This document shows positions 33,051 to 45,400 of a stretch of DNA of 64,000 nt, piece by piece. The notes under the pieces are model-generated. The model saw only the letters and a list, made by a program, of their open reading frames with translations. It did no database searches and was not told where the DNA came from. A program made the position numbers and the translations under genes. Source of the stretch: Achatina immaculata (Eukaryota > Mollusca > Gastropoda > Stylommatophora > Achatinidae); the NCBI GenBank assembly GCA_009760885.1, contig CM019704.1:14990929-15054928 (forward strand), written 5' to 3'. Position 1 is the first letter of the stretch, and every line of letters begins with the position of its first letter.

Positions 33051-35504
33051 GTGAATTAACTTCATTAGGTTGTTTAAGGCTCGGTTTAGATGTACAGTTT
33101 GAGAAGAATTAGCTTATATTTTCTTGTATCCACTAACAACTCACCGGCTTTATGAGATTCGTGACCTTGGGGAGTTCTACTTCATACCGGAAAATTTCAA
33201 GAGCCGATAAGTTTGCTCTTTTGTTTTGTTTGAAACGATGGCGGATAGAACAGTTTTGTGATGAATTGAGAATTGTTGCTGTTATTTCGCTCTCTATAGC
33301 AGCTTTTTTTTCTGCCACTCTGCTAAAATACGGTGTTTTACAAAACTCAAGTGAAATGTTTTTGCAATTTTTTTCATTCATTCTCTTAAAGTTGAAAAGA
33401 AATTAAATTCACAAAATATTCTAGATGGTTGTCATATTAAAAATGAAATATAGAAATCAGAAAAAAACTGACATATAAAACGAATAGAATATAGTTTTGT
33501 ATGATTAGCCTTGCAAAACTACAAAACACAGTAAGACGTGAGAGAAATAAAAACTAATGACAGAAAGTCCATGACTCGAACGACGGACAACCTTAGTGTG
33601 AGCAAGCTCGCACTTGCTAAATTAGTACCGTAAGCTGTAGAACTATGCTGCATGACCAGTTATCGAGTACACACTCAGAAAACCTAGGAATAATTGTCAA
33701 ATATTCTATAACTAATAAGTATTTTGTAACTAATAAGTATTTTGTAACTGACAAGTATTCTGTAACATTTTGTATACTTGCTGCTTATTATATTTCTATT
33801 TATTTGTGAGGCACAAGCAGTCTAAGTAATGCCACGCTTTGAGACTTTTTAAAAAACTTCCCGTTTCGCACTCCACGAAGATTATCTGAAGGACGTATTG
33901 TGCTTAACTGATATTTACAACCAGTCGCATTTACTTCATTTTCTATCACGCGTTTACTGCACTTTCTCTAACGTATTTGAAACATTTTCCTCCGTCTATC
34001 ATCTATTATAAAAACGTCCATATTTTCTCAGTGAGCGTGCAGAAGCTTAGAGGGGACGTTTTAATAACTAATGCTGTTACATGAAACATTTGCTGCTACA
34101 CGAAGCTACCTCTTTCTTAAATGGGCCCCATTAACAATACTGCCCGTGTAGATCATACAGTGATCTTAGATCAAGGACAAGTATATGACGACGTGAATCC
34201 TAGAAAAGACTACAATAGCAATATTTTATTACTCTGTATATTGAATATGTTTAGTATGAACACATTGAAAGCTGTTTGTTATACCATACCAAAGTATTTC
34301 TAAAAAATAAGTTCGTTTTATAAAGATGAAAGAGTCTCTCAAGGTCATTTTGAACAAGGAAAACAAGATATTTGATTTCTTCTTTGTCTGCAGACATTAA
34401 TGAAGCTGGGTGTGCCTTGAGTGGAGAAGGACTGGAAAATATGTCAACGATAAGAGCACGTGAAAGTAAAGAAACTACTAAAATAAATGGGATAGAGCTA
34501 CAGTTAAATGACAAGAGAGCATTATCTTAATGACACTCATGATGGAGTGACGACAGCTATAACATGTACGATGCAGCTGCTGTCGAAGGCACGTGGTTCA
34601 CTGGGCTCTCAAACGATTCTTTGATCCCCAGATGAGTGTGATCTTGATGTTTATTTTATCTGAAAAAAAAGCATCCAGGAAATGTTTTTAATTCTCTACA
34701 TTCCACTGGACCACATCTTCAATGCAAGTGCCGAGCCATCTTTCCTAACATGATTAGGCCAGAAATAAGGACTGAAGGGGAAAAACACAGGAATGCTCTT
34801 ACACAGTCAGCAATGTATTGTTTAGATATGCGCAGACAAACAATAACTGACTGTTTACCTTGTCATGGGTCCGTTTACCTGCAGAGTTACGGGCTCAGAC
34901 AGATAAGAATCACTCGGGGCTATAGATCAGAATTTTCACCAAGGGTGACCCAACAAAAGGTCACATTGGCGGCACACGTGAGATGTGGACGAGCAATGTC
35001 CTAGATTAGAACGATTTAGAGTCATGGCCCACACTTCCAGTCGACACTCAAAACTAACGTAGTGTATAGGGTATATCATAATCATCATCATCATCATCAT
35101 GATCATCATCGCACTCTTGACACATGTTCATATGTTCTTTGGTATCTTCATTGAAAGGAAGGTTTCAGTTCTAGCCGGAGTCCTTAATCGACTGGACAGC
35201 AGCAAGTGCCCTCACTCCCACCTGATGTGTCTAATGTCTAAATCTCCAGTTTCATATATTTTTAAAAACAACATCCATGATAGATTAAGCTGGTATATTT
35301 CTGAAACTCACAAGAGAATTTGAGAAATATGCGTGGGACGATGTCAGATAATTATTTCGTTGTTATTTCACGCGCGCAGGTTTTTTTTTTTTTTGGAAAT
35401 TCTTTAATGAGATGACGTGGTTGGGCGCTTAGAACAATGGCTTCTCAAGGGAATATTAGTTCGAATCACGCAAGGTTGTTTCTGTCGGAGATTTAAAAAA
35501 TAAA
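33051..35504. other. Intergenic DNA 3' of the receptor, no gene recognised
   Basis: Three copies of a 20-bp unit (AACTAATAAGTATTTTGT) lie at about 33,705-33,768 and an ATC run at about 35,080-35,109. The remaining open frames resemble nothing known to me. Confidence 0.6.
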
Positions 35505-35880
35505 TGCCTTTGAATGTAAATGCTACAGAAGAGTTCTTCAAACACCATGGACACACACATACACAAAAGAACAAATATATCCATACTACAAAAACGTAAT
35601 ATTGAAGAAGGCTGGCTAGTAAAGAGGATTAAACAGATCAAACTTAAATATTTTGGACACATTAAACGTCATGATAATCTAGAGAAGACCGTCTTGGAAG
35701 GGTACATAATGGGAAAAAAGAAAAAGAGGAAGACCAAGGCGAAGATGGCCGCAAGACATCGTTGATGATCTGCAAATGGATGCATCAGCAGCAGGGCATC
35801 TTGCTCACAACTGAGAGGCCTACAGGAGTGCTGTTAGGGAGGCAAAGTTCCGCAAGGACATGCAAATGAGTGAATGAATA
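35505..35880 (+). mobile_element. 3' end of non-LTR family C
   Basis: A 5'-truncated copy. It encodes ISILQKRNIEEGWLVKRIKQ and LKYFGHIKRHDNLEKTVLEG, then KKKRKTKAKMAARHR, matching the C-termini at 21,333 and 60,458. It ends GGACATGCAAATGAGTGAAT. Frame changes at the 5' side. Confidence 0.85.
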
Positions 35881-36084
35881 GGTGTGTCTTTTGTTTCGCT
35901 TATATTAAATATGGGAAGTTCAGATTTTTAAAATGATCTCATAACTGATATTTTCCAGCCTAAATCTCAAGTTTTATTTTCTAGATCTCTAGAAAGTAAG
36001 TATCCGATATAAGATAATTTCAGTGAAAACATTATAATTATTTAAAATTATGAAAATGACGCAACTTGCGGGAATCAGCCTGGG

Positions 36085-37350
36085 CTAGGGTTACAATAAT
36101 GTGAAACCCCAAAATGAGGGGACTCCTATGTTGTAAAAAACCCAAAATGAGGGCACTATGTTGTAAAAAACCCAAAATGAGGGTACTCCTATGTTGTAAA
36201 AAACCAAAACGAGGGCACTCCTATGTTGTAAAAAACCAAATTGAGGGCATTTCTATGTTGTAAAAAACCAAATTGAGGGCATTTCTATGTTGTAAAAAAC
36301 CAAATTGAGGGCATTTCTATGTTGTAAAAAACCAAAATGAGGACACTCCCTATGTTGTAAAAAAAAAAAACAAAATGAGGACACTCCCTATGTTGTAAAA
36401 AAAAACCAAAATGAGGACACTCCTATGTTGTAAAAAAAAACCAAAATGAGGACACTCCTATGTTGTAATAAAAAACCAAAATGAGGACACTCCCTATGTT
36501 GTAAAAAACTAAAATGAGGACACTCCCTATGTTGTAAAAAAAACCAAAATGAGGACACTCCCTATGTTAAAAAAAATCTAAAATGAGGACACTCCCTATG
36601 TTGTAAAAAAAAAACCAAAATGAGGACACTCCCTATGTTGTAAAAAACTAAAATGAGGACACTCCCTATGTTGTAAAAAAAAACCAAAATGAGGACACTC
36701 CCTATGTTGTAAAAAAAAACCAAAATGAGGACACTCCCTATGTTGAAAAAAAACCAAAATGAGGACACTCCCTATATTGTAAAGAACCAAAATGGGGACG
36801 CTCCCTATGTTATAAAAAACCAAAATGAGGACAACCCTATACGCGAAAGCCGAAAATGGGAGCACCCCTATATTGTGAATTTTTCTGTATATATTGTAAT
36901 GAATACAAATGTATTTCTACTTACACGGTAAGCCGATTTAACAAGTAACAGCTTCGATGAATTTACACGTATACTAAACTGTAGATTATCATAAACAGCA
37001 AACAGGACAACAGCTAACACTATCCACATATGACAGAAACACTTAGCTGGTACTAATTCCTAAGGCTGAAAGGCGGAGCAAGAAAATCAGTGCTAGAAAT
37101 GTAATATCACAAGTAAAACAGCGATCTCTTGCTGGTGTAAATGCCTGAGTAGATAACTTCTGAATTCTAAATTTAACGCTATGTGTTAAAATTCCCATTT
37201 TCGGGTGGGATACCGCTAGAGAGGAGGAAAACGTGCAGTCACTGCAAATGTGGGCAAAACAGGGAATTAGCAAAATTTATGCGGAAGGTTTTTTTTTAAC
37301 CGCTAAAATAAGGACATGTTCGCATAAATGAGGACGTATGGTCACCCTAG
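36085..37350. mobile_element. Non-autonomous hAT-like element with expanded internal array
   Basis: The ends form an inverted repeat: CTAGGGTTAC on the left; the right end in reverse reads CTAGGGTGACCATACGTCC, a terminus of the type common in hAT elements. The motif AAATGAGGAC near the right terminus (TAAATGAGGACGTATGG) recurs as the core of the array at 36,100-36,860. So the array looks like amplified subterminal repeats. No transposase is seen. I could not confirm an 8-bp target duplication. Confidence 0.55.
36100..36860. repeat. 33-37-bp minisatellite (CCAAAATGAGGACACTCC unit)
   Basis: About 22 copies of AAACCAAAATGAGGACACTC followed by CCTATGTTGT. Unit length varies because of the A-run. 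Apparent proteins on the minus strand (repeats of HRECPHFGFF) are readings of the repeat. Confidence 0.95.
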
Positions 37351-37922
37351 CCAGCGGTCATGCATGGGGGGGGGGGGGGGGGGGGGGGGGGAGAAGATGT
37401 ATGTATCGAATGTCTAGCAGGGGTTGGCAACCTTCCCATCAAAATAGTGAAAATCTAAAAGGACGTAATCGCGTTTTTTTTTTTTAAACAGGAGTGACTC
37501 GGTGGACAAATTTCTGATATAATGGGGGCAGGATGCTACCTACTTGAGTGGCCTGCGGGCTACATTCACGTGTATAAGTAATAAATGAACCTAGAATAAA
37601 ATGCTATAAAACTATGAATAGTAGCTAATTCACTGACGTAATATTATGTAACAATGACACCATAGTGTGGCGCGACCTGCAGATTACCAGTCCCTGATTT
37701 AAGATTATCTATGATACTAGATATGTGTGAAGCCTTTTAACAGAAAGAAAGCAGTTAAGTTTCACTGGCTTCAGAGGCTTTCAGTTTCAATGTTTGGGAA
37801 CCACTGCATTTAATGGATTAGCGTCATCAAATTGTAAATAATAACTTTTTGACTTTATTACTTATCATTTTAACAGTGCAGGTTATGGTTTACTTTGTCC
37901 TCGCAACGTAGTGACAGAACAC
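37351..37922. other. Intergenic DNA with poly-G run
   Basis: A run of about 23 G lies at about 37,369-37,391. No gene is recognised. Confidence 0.6.
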
Positions 37923-38123
37923 AGTGAAAGTATTGTAACACGAATAATTAGTGTATAAGTATATAAAACTAAGTATATAATTATACACGAAGCCGTTGCT
38001 GTAAAGCTGTGATAACAAAATGTATAAACTAGGAAAAAGTAAAAATAGCTTTATTAATTAACGAACACACGTGTTAATTAAACTGCTCCTACTTTTTTCC
38101 TAGTTTAGACATAGTGAAAGTAT
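37923..38123. mobile_element. Deleted copy of the inverted-repeat (retrozyme-like) element
   Basis: Flanked by direct repeats AGTGAAAGTAT at 37,923-37,933 and 38,113-38,123. The inside shares TGTAAAGCTGTGATAACA and AATGTATAAACTAG with the element at 48,510-49,100. It folds into arms of about 45 bp (ATGTATAAACTAGGAAAAAG against its reverse near 38,090-38,112). The region that would carry the hammerhead motifs is deleted. Confidence 0.7.
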
Positions 38124-38465
38124 AGCTACGTTTTTTGTTTCAGGTTGCATGGTGACTATTCTGAATTGTTCTTGAAGGAAAAAAAAGCTGATTATAATTG
38201 CTCATATGTACTCTATGTGTGAATACTGTTATTGTGAACATACGGCCATTTGTCACTTAAGCAGAATAAACTGTATTCAAGATACTGAAACTGTGTTATA
38301 GAATAACTATCTCTACAGTAATTCTCGTATAAAAACGTCATCGTGGCAGTATATAGACAGGAGCTCTGTTTTATGATAGAGAGGTATATATGAATTTGGT
38401 TTTTAGTATCCTTATTTTCTTTAACCTGCCACTGTACTATGGTTCTTGATCTTTTTTTTTTTTTG

Positions 38466-38757
38466 GCACGAGAACAGCTGTGGATCTCCTTTGCAGCCTG
38501 ACAACATCTGTGGACCTCCTTTGCAGCCTGATAACAGCTATGGACCTCCTTTCCAGTCTGACAATATCTGTGGACCTCCTTTGCAGCCTGATAACAGCTG
38601 TGGACCTCCTTTCCAGCCTGACAACATCTGTGGACCTCCTTTGCAAGCCTGATAACAGCTGTAGACTTCCTTTCTAGCCTGACAACATCTGTGGACCTCC
38701 TTTGCAAGCCTGATAACAGCTGTGGACCTCCTTTCCAGCCTGACAACAGCCGTGGAC
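38466..38757. repeat. 30-bp minisatellite
   Basis: Ten copies of a 30-bp unit (TGTGGACCTCCTTTGCAGCC), alternating TGACAACATC and TGATAACAGC versions. The higher-order period is therefore 60 bp. It is open in several frames only because the period is a multiple of three. Confidence 0.94.
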
Positions 38758-39539
38758 TCTTCACGGAAAATAAAGTAATAAACAAAACCTGATGATGCTA
38801 AGATTTAAAAAAAAATTGAATCAGTTCATCTACTGATCTGTGAATCCCCCAAAATCCATCAGTCTACCCTCCAGATTAAGAACTACTGCACTAGAGGGTC
38901 ATGTGATCAGTCTCAGGATTGGCAGCCTTTTTAACCAACTCAAAGAATCAGGTAGCCAGTATGATATGATAGCTTGGTATGATTGGTACACTTCCAGTCA
39001 GAAACGACCACCTTTCTGAGTGCACTACTTCCCTGCTCTAGACTAGTACTATATAAAACATACGGAATACACCAAACTAGATGGTTCAGAGATGTGAAAT
39101 TGTTGTAGGTTCCTGATGAAGCCAAGGTGATGAAGTTGGGAAGAAGGCACCAGCAAGCCTGAGGAGTCTGCAAGGGAGGCTTTCATAACTTCCTAGAGGG
39201 GACTCAAGAAGATTCACTGGGGCAGCATGTACAACACCAACCTCCTAACCTAGCATAATGTAACAAGATCATTAACACTGTCATACAGGCTGGCAAGAAA
39301 GAAGATCTCAGGTCAGGATGAAAGAGATGGGAGTATACTGGGATTCAACACTGAATGCTTGTCACTAGTTCATGCAGAATCAAAGATATGATTTGAAGAG
39401 ACAAGGCCATAGCTAGACTTGCTATGAGAAAACTCAGATAATATCCCGAGCATCTTGTGTGCATGGACACTGTAATGAAACTGATTAAGTTTGTGATTCC
39501 TGGCTCTGATAAGAATGTCAGCTATTTCAGATCCCCCTG
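38758..39539. other. Intergenic DNA, no gene recognised
   Basis: A fragment near 38,890-38,935 (CTAGAGGGTCATGTGATCAG, GGCAGCC) resembles the SINE body weakly. Nothing else is recognised. Confidence 0.45.
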
Positions 39540-40030
39540 TAAGCTAAGGGCTGCCAAAGGCATCCTATATCAAAGCCATAGATTACAAAAAAATGTAAAG
39601 TTTCCTGTTCACTTACATTAACATCAAGTGTTATGTATGCTCCACACAGCTCTATAGTGTAGAAGCATGGATATTAAATAAGAAAATAGAAAAGAAAATC
39701 AAGGGACTTGAAATGTGGATATACAGAAGCATAGTGTGAATTCCAAGGGCTCAAAGCAAACACAAGTGCTAAAACAACTGAAACTGAAAGCAGAAATAAT
39801 GAAAGAACATTAGAACCAGACAGTTCAAATATTTGATGAGCCATAAGACAATGATGAAACCATACTAGAGGGTAAAGTAGAAGGAAAAAGAGCAGGGGGT
39901 TGACAATGATAAAAGATATGTGGACAACATACAAATATGGACTAGGTTCAGCTTGACTGGGTGCAATTTGAAAACACAGGACAGAACAATTTGGAAGATT
40001 ACTGCATCTTTTCCCAGAGGAAAGGGCACA
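39540..40030 (+). mobile_element. Degenerate C-terminal fragment of a non-LTR retrotransposon (family F)
   Basis: Read in mixed frames it gives LYSVEAWILNKKIEKKIKGL, then EMWIYRSIV, RTRQFKYLMSHK, KRYVDNIQIWTRFSLTGC and QDRTIWKITASF. These are the usual order of the post-RT C-terminal domain (LYGAEAWTLNK type) in RTE-like elements. Stops interrupt it throughout. Confidence 0.65.
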
Positions 40031-42367
40031 GGATGATGATATTAACATATTCATACAGATAGACCATATACATTTTGCCATTCTAATGTGTTACATGTCA
40101 TTTAATAAGAAATCCTTTTGCATATCTGTGTAACTAGACACAGAAACAGAGATGTCATTTAAAAAAAAAAAGCAAAAAATACAAACCTCGGTAGCCATAA
40201 AAATAAATGACGTTCTCAGAGAAGTTGAAGAAAATAGAAAATTGATTAAAACCACATAGAAGAAGACTACATTTCTAGAACATTTCATGAGAAGGCAGAT
40301 ACTGGAGAAACATGGAAAAAAACCCAAATGGAAAAAAAAGAGAGGAACACATTAAGCAAAAATAACTGTATGGACTGATTAAGTGGCACGAGAAAAGAGA
40401 CTCAAGTGATCTAATTAGAAATACCAAAAACTACATGGTGAAGCATGAATGTCAATGTTTAACAGCACTTCATAGCACCTAATGAATGACACATACCAAC
40501 AATTCATAAATCTGTTGGTTATGGTCCTTCTCTGGTTAAGCAAAGCTTTTAATATTTTTCAAAGACAAAAAAAAAAAAAAAATCAGTGATCTTTAAAGAA
40601 CATTTGCTATACGAACACCCTACAGCACTGCCTCCTTGTGTTCCTAGGTTGTATTACAATTCATGATGTAATATTTTGAGTGCCACACTGGGATGAAACC
40701 TTCACATTTTAAAAGAGCACACTGGAGTGTAATCAACAATTTTATGAAACAACCAGTGGCAACAGACTGAAACACAAGCACAGTCACACTCATGCATGAA
40801 AATATGAAACCCTGTAACAGCCTGTCTTATGATTTTGATATCCCTCAGTATGTGCAGTAAGTTTTATTTTATTATTTCATTCTATGCCATGTACACACAT
40901 TATTACACTCATTGACAAGCTTGCATGACTCAAGCTGGTCAGTTATGTATCAAACACTGACCATCCAAGCAATGTTGTCAAGTTATATGATACACATAAA
41001 CTGACTTACATTTCATAAAGCAAAGAGATAATGTAATCTATGTTCTCTCCTATTGATGCTTAAAAAAAAACTCAAAAGAAAAGAAACAAAGCTTATAGGC
41101 TGGCTAGTTATACAAAGAAGCTATGTAATGTGGGTATTTAGTCATTTCATTTTACTTAAAAATTCACTGACATTTATGCTTCCCTCTTATTGAGTGGACC
41201 CATTTTTTTAGCATGGGGCAGGGAATTATGCTGGTCAGTACTAACTCATATTCTCACCCTGACTGTTTCAGATTTTGTACCCACTACTAGTGCTCTCCAG
41301 TCAACTCTGCTGTAAAAAAAGAGCTTCTGAGACAGCACTACTGGGGACACAACTTCTGAAATGGAGAACATCTGCATGTATGGGCAGGCACATCACACTG
41401 CATTACATATACAGATGTCAGTCAATAAAATGAAAATAATATACCAAGTGAAGTTCAGTTTCAAAGAATAAAAGACTTATCCAAGCCCACAGAAGATGAA
41501 TATCGAAACAAAACAAAAAAACAAAACATTAAACAAATCTTGTAAGTTATCAATACTTTTCCAATTAAGGCTGACTTTAAAAATAAAAATTTTAAAAATT
41601 TCATATTTAACTATAAACAAAACTAATCATAAAAACAGAACAGCCTGCTCTGTTAAGATGAAAGATAATGCAAGTATTGGGTCAGTATTTGTGTTTAAAA
41701 TAAAAGTTTAAAAATGGAAACTTACTCTAAATGAAAGTGATTAAAGTGAATATTAAAAAAAAACTGGTTCAGTAAATGGAAATAATCAAAATGAAATCTG
41801 ATAAAAAAAAAAACTAACAAAACCCGAAACAAATTGTTCAATAGAAGTTTGAAAGCAAAGTTTAAAAAAATCATTCTACAAATGGTTGTGCAGATAATGA
41901 CAATCAAAATAAGAAAAAAATTGGTTCAGTACATGAAAGATTGAAAACAAATTTAAAAACAAGCAGGTTCATCAGTGACTGAAACAAACAAACAAAAAAA
42001 AGAAGAAATGAATCTAAATATGAAAGAATTTGACATACAATTGTCTCTCATGGCGTGCCTGTTCTTCTAGGACTGTGAGCCAACTGTTTGATGCAATGCA
42101 CAACCATGTGTGATGATGACACTGATCATGATAACAAAGAGCATGGTGTATTGGAGGTAACAAAAAAGACAGTTTTTTTGCTACACAACTAATAGCACCA
42201 CAGCAAATGGATTCCTCACCTTGTAACATTAAAAGGCACTGTCTGCCTGACAATTATGTTACATCCAGTGATAAACATGAGAAAATGTTTTACAGATATC
42301 ATAAAAGGAATAATCATTAGCAAACAAAATAAGAAATAGCATATTTTCATACACCATTTTTTTTCTT
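40031..42367. other. AT-rich intergenic DNA and probable 3' UTR of the FAS1 gene
   Basis: A-rich, without recognisable genes. Repeated phrases such as AATGGAAATAATCAAAATGAAA occur at 41,700-41,950. The part nearest 42,367 is probably the 3' UTR of the minus-strand gene; I found no clear polyadenylation signal. Confidence 0.5.
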
Positions 42368-42490
42368 TTACAATAGATCAGGGTCATTGAATATAGGATT
42401 GTCATATTGGGTATTGTCTGGAGACTTGAAAGTATCATCTTCTTCCTCTTGAGCACTCAGTCGGGCAAATGAGATATTACTCTCTGAGCT
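42368..42490 (-). CDS. FAS1-gene last exon: cytoplasmic tail and stop
   Basis: 40 codons plus TAA, after TTTTCCAACAG. It is acidic (AQEEEDD) and holds the sorting-type motif QYDNPIF. The protein ends in NDPDLL, which contains DXXLL. Confidence 0.88.
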   Translation of the reverse strand, partial: SSESNISFARLSAQEEEDDTFKSPDNTQYDNPIFNDPDLL

Positions 42491-45400
42491 CTGTTGGAAA
42501 ATGGGTAACACAGGAATATAATACAGTAATTAAATGACTGGAATGACTTTTCTAAAATTATCTTTCAATGTACTGAAACAAAAACCTCAAAAAATGATTA
42601 GTTTTTGATTAACAGTAAATGCATAATGCTGCTAATGTTATCAAAGATAATTATGCCTTGGGTTCTTCAACCCTTATTACATCTTCCATCCTTTCCATGT
42701 CGTTAAATGTCACATAGGGATTGCATTGTACTTCGCCAAGGTTTTCTGTTTTTTGTGAGATTTTCAACCTCGTCAAGGGATTCTATGTTCCTAATTTAGC
42801 CTCTCTCAACAATGTTCTCTCTTTGTCCTGCTGTGTCCCATCTGGTAGCTTCAATACTTAATTAGAGTTTATGAAGTTTCTTTTCTGCTATTGCTTGCCT
42901 AATTTTCTCTTGTTATAACATCTGAAAATATTCTAACTACTCATTAATAGCCTATAACATGTGTCTTTATTTCTGTTTCATGAATCACATCAAAATCATT
43001 TCTTCTGTAGCTTCATGTCCACATTCCTTTATGTCAGAACTATTCTTATCTGGTTTTTTTTTTTTTTTAAACTCAAACATTTTCAAGGATTGGTTGGCTG
43101 CAGAACATGAGCAGTGGAATTTATTGTTGCTTTGCAAGATGCCGCAACTCTGACTACTCTATCAGTCAAGAATTATTCGGAATGTGATTTGTCCATCAAT
43201 CTCTGGGCCTTTTTGAACTACTGAGTTTATTTTTGCTGGGCTTCTGAACAGAATAACGCATCTGTCTCTCATATAGAGGTCAGTGGTTTAAGTCCAGCTG
43301 GAGTAATCCCAGTCAGCAAGCTCTGGAAATGGATATCTAGCTCCTTTTTGCAGCTGAATCAAAGGCAGCCAGGCATGGCGCTGACCTTATCATCCTCTAG
43401 TGTGCCATAAGGTGAAGGAAAAATATGAGCACTGAAACCACATCCCTGAGTGCCTTGTCATACGACAAGACTATATATTTTTGTTTCTGCCACAATGTGT
43501 TCTATATATCTCAACAACAATGATCATATTTCAAACAGCTGGAAACATCATGGAAATAAATAGAACATATTTTTTATTTTGTAACTTAATTATTATGAAG
43601 GTAACTTACAGATTGGGAGCGTTTGAAAATACTGAGGAAGCCCTCGTGATGCTTCTTGATGTAGATGAATGCACCAATAACTAAAGCCAGCACCACAATT
43701 ATCACTGCCACCACAACACAAGCTATGACTACAGGAGACTGGAAAAGCATAAAAACAATTTACTAGTAACTCTAATATTATGACTTTGTAGACATAATCA
43801 TGACATAAATACAACAATTAACTCTGATAATAACAATACTAATATGGCTACAGCTAACACATCCATTGCTCTTCTACAACAATAACGCTTATTTAGAACA
43901 GTGGTTCCAAAACTTTTAAATTCATAATTTAAAACCACCACAGATTAATATGAAGAGCAAATAAACATGGTGTAAGAGATATACAAGATGTCGGGCGTTT
44001 TTCAACGCTCTTGCCAATATACAAAATTAATATATAAAATTTTTGCTTGATTCATCATGTACTCTGAACTGGTAGTTGGGCATAAGACTAATAACCTTAT
44101 CTTGAGACTCACCTAGAGGTGACTCTAGATGGGGAAAAAAGAAACTGTTATGGAAACTCGAAACAAAATCAACTGAGTCAAGGGTGACAAATCAGGGATA
44201 CTAACTCCAAAGAACTCAGACAAAGATTGAAAGAATGCATTCACTGGCCCCAAATATGTGACAAAGACTGGATTCTGGAATGTAAAACAATGACAGCACC
44301 ATCAAAAACTGCTCAAGTAATCTGAGAAATGGATAGATACCACCCAGATGTACTGGGCAGCAGTGAAATGTGATGGCCAGAAGCAGGGAAAAGAACGGCA
44401 GAAAAATGTATGTCGGCCACGTGAAACTCTAAAGAGGACATTGTTAAGAGAGGCCAAATTAGTAGGCATAAAATCTGTTGATGAGGTTGAAAAGCTCCCG
44501 TAAAACAGGAAAACTTGGCAAACTACCATGCAAGCCCTATGCAATGTTTAACGGCACAGGAAGAATGTAAGATGTAAGTTCTAATATCTTTGATTTAGAA
44601 CAATAATAAGTCAGGAGTTGAAAAAAAAAAGAGATGAACTTACATTTGAACCACTGCCTTCTGCGGATGCTCCCACTCGTGCACTTTCCTAAGAAAAAAA
44701 GAGAAGAAATACTAGGGTACAATCACCATCAAGCTTATATACTATATATTCCACTTATAAGACTACAATCGCCACCCATAATCTCACACATCACAATCAA
44801 AGCTTATATACTATATATTCCACTTATAAGACTACAATCACCAAAATAATCTCACACATATCTCCATCAAAGGTTATATACTATATATTCCACTTATAAG
44901 ACTACATTCACCACTCAAAATCCACAACTGCAAGTCTACATATAGCTCCTAGAAGCCTTTATACACCATCCATAGACCAACACATATCACCCAGAAGCTT
45001 GCAGCCACAAGTTACTCCTGACATCTTCTTTCCATCATCTGAATGCTTATGGATGCTAGTTTCAAGGGCTGGCTGTATTTTGGGAGGCTTATATTATACT
45101 TCCCTCCCCTTTGTTTTTCTGTTTCCACATTCACCAGCCAGCAATTTGTTCACAAATTTATAGACCTGGCTCTTTGAATTCAAATTTGGATGTATTTCAA
45201 ATGTTTTGTGGAGGCGCTTTCTGTAAACTTTTATGCATGGTAGAAATTTCTTACACAAGTACCATTTTAAATATGTCAAAAGCCATCTCAAGTTATTTAT
45301 TTTTAATGAATGCACATCTGTTAGTATTGATATACTTGTATGTGTGCATGTGTGTGGATTTGAATGTGTGTTTATACACACACGTGTATGCACAGACAGA

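Noticed and set aside
36562..36865. Minus-strand repeat proteins (HRECPHFGFF-type and NIGSVLILVFF-type)
   Set aside because: Both are readings of the same minisatellite in different frames. No start context or homology.
38213..38785. 190-codon minus-strand frame with QRRSTDVVRLE repeats
   Set aside because: It is the 30-bp minisatellite; the non-repeat part has no recognisable domain.
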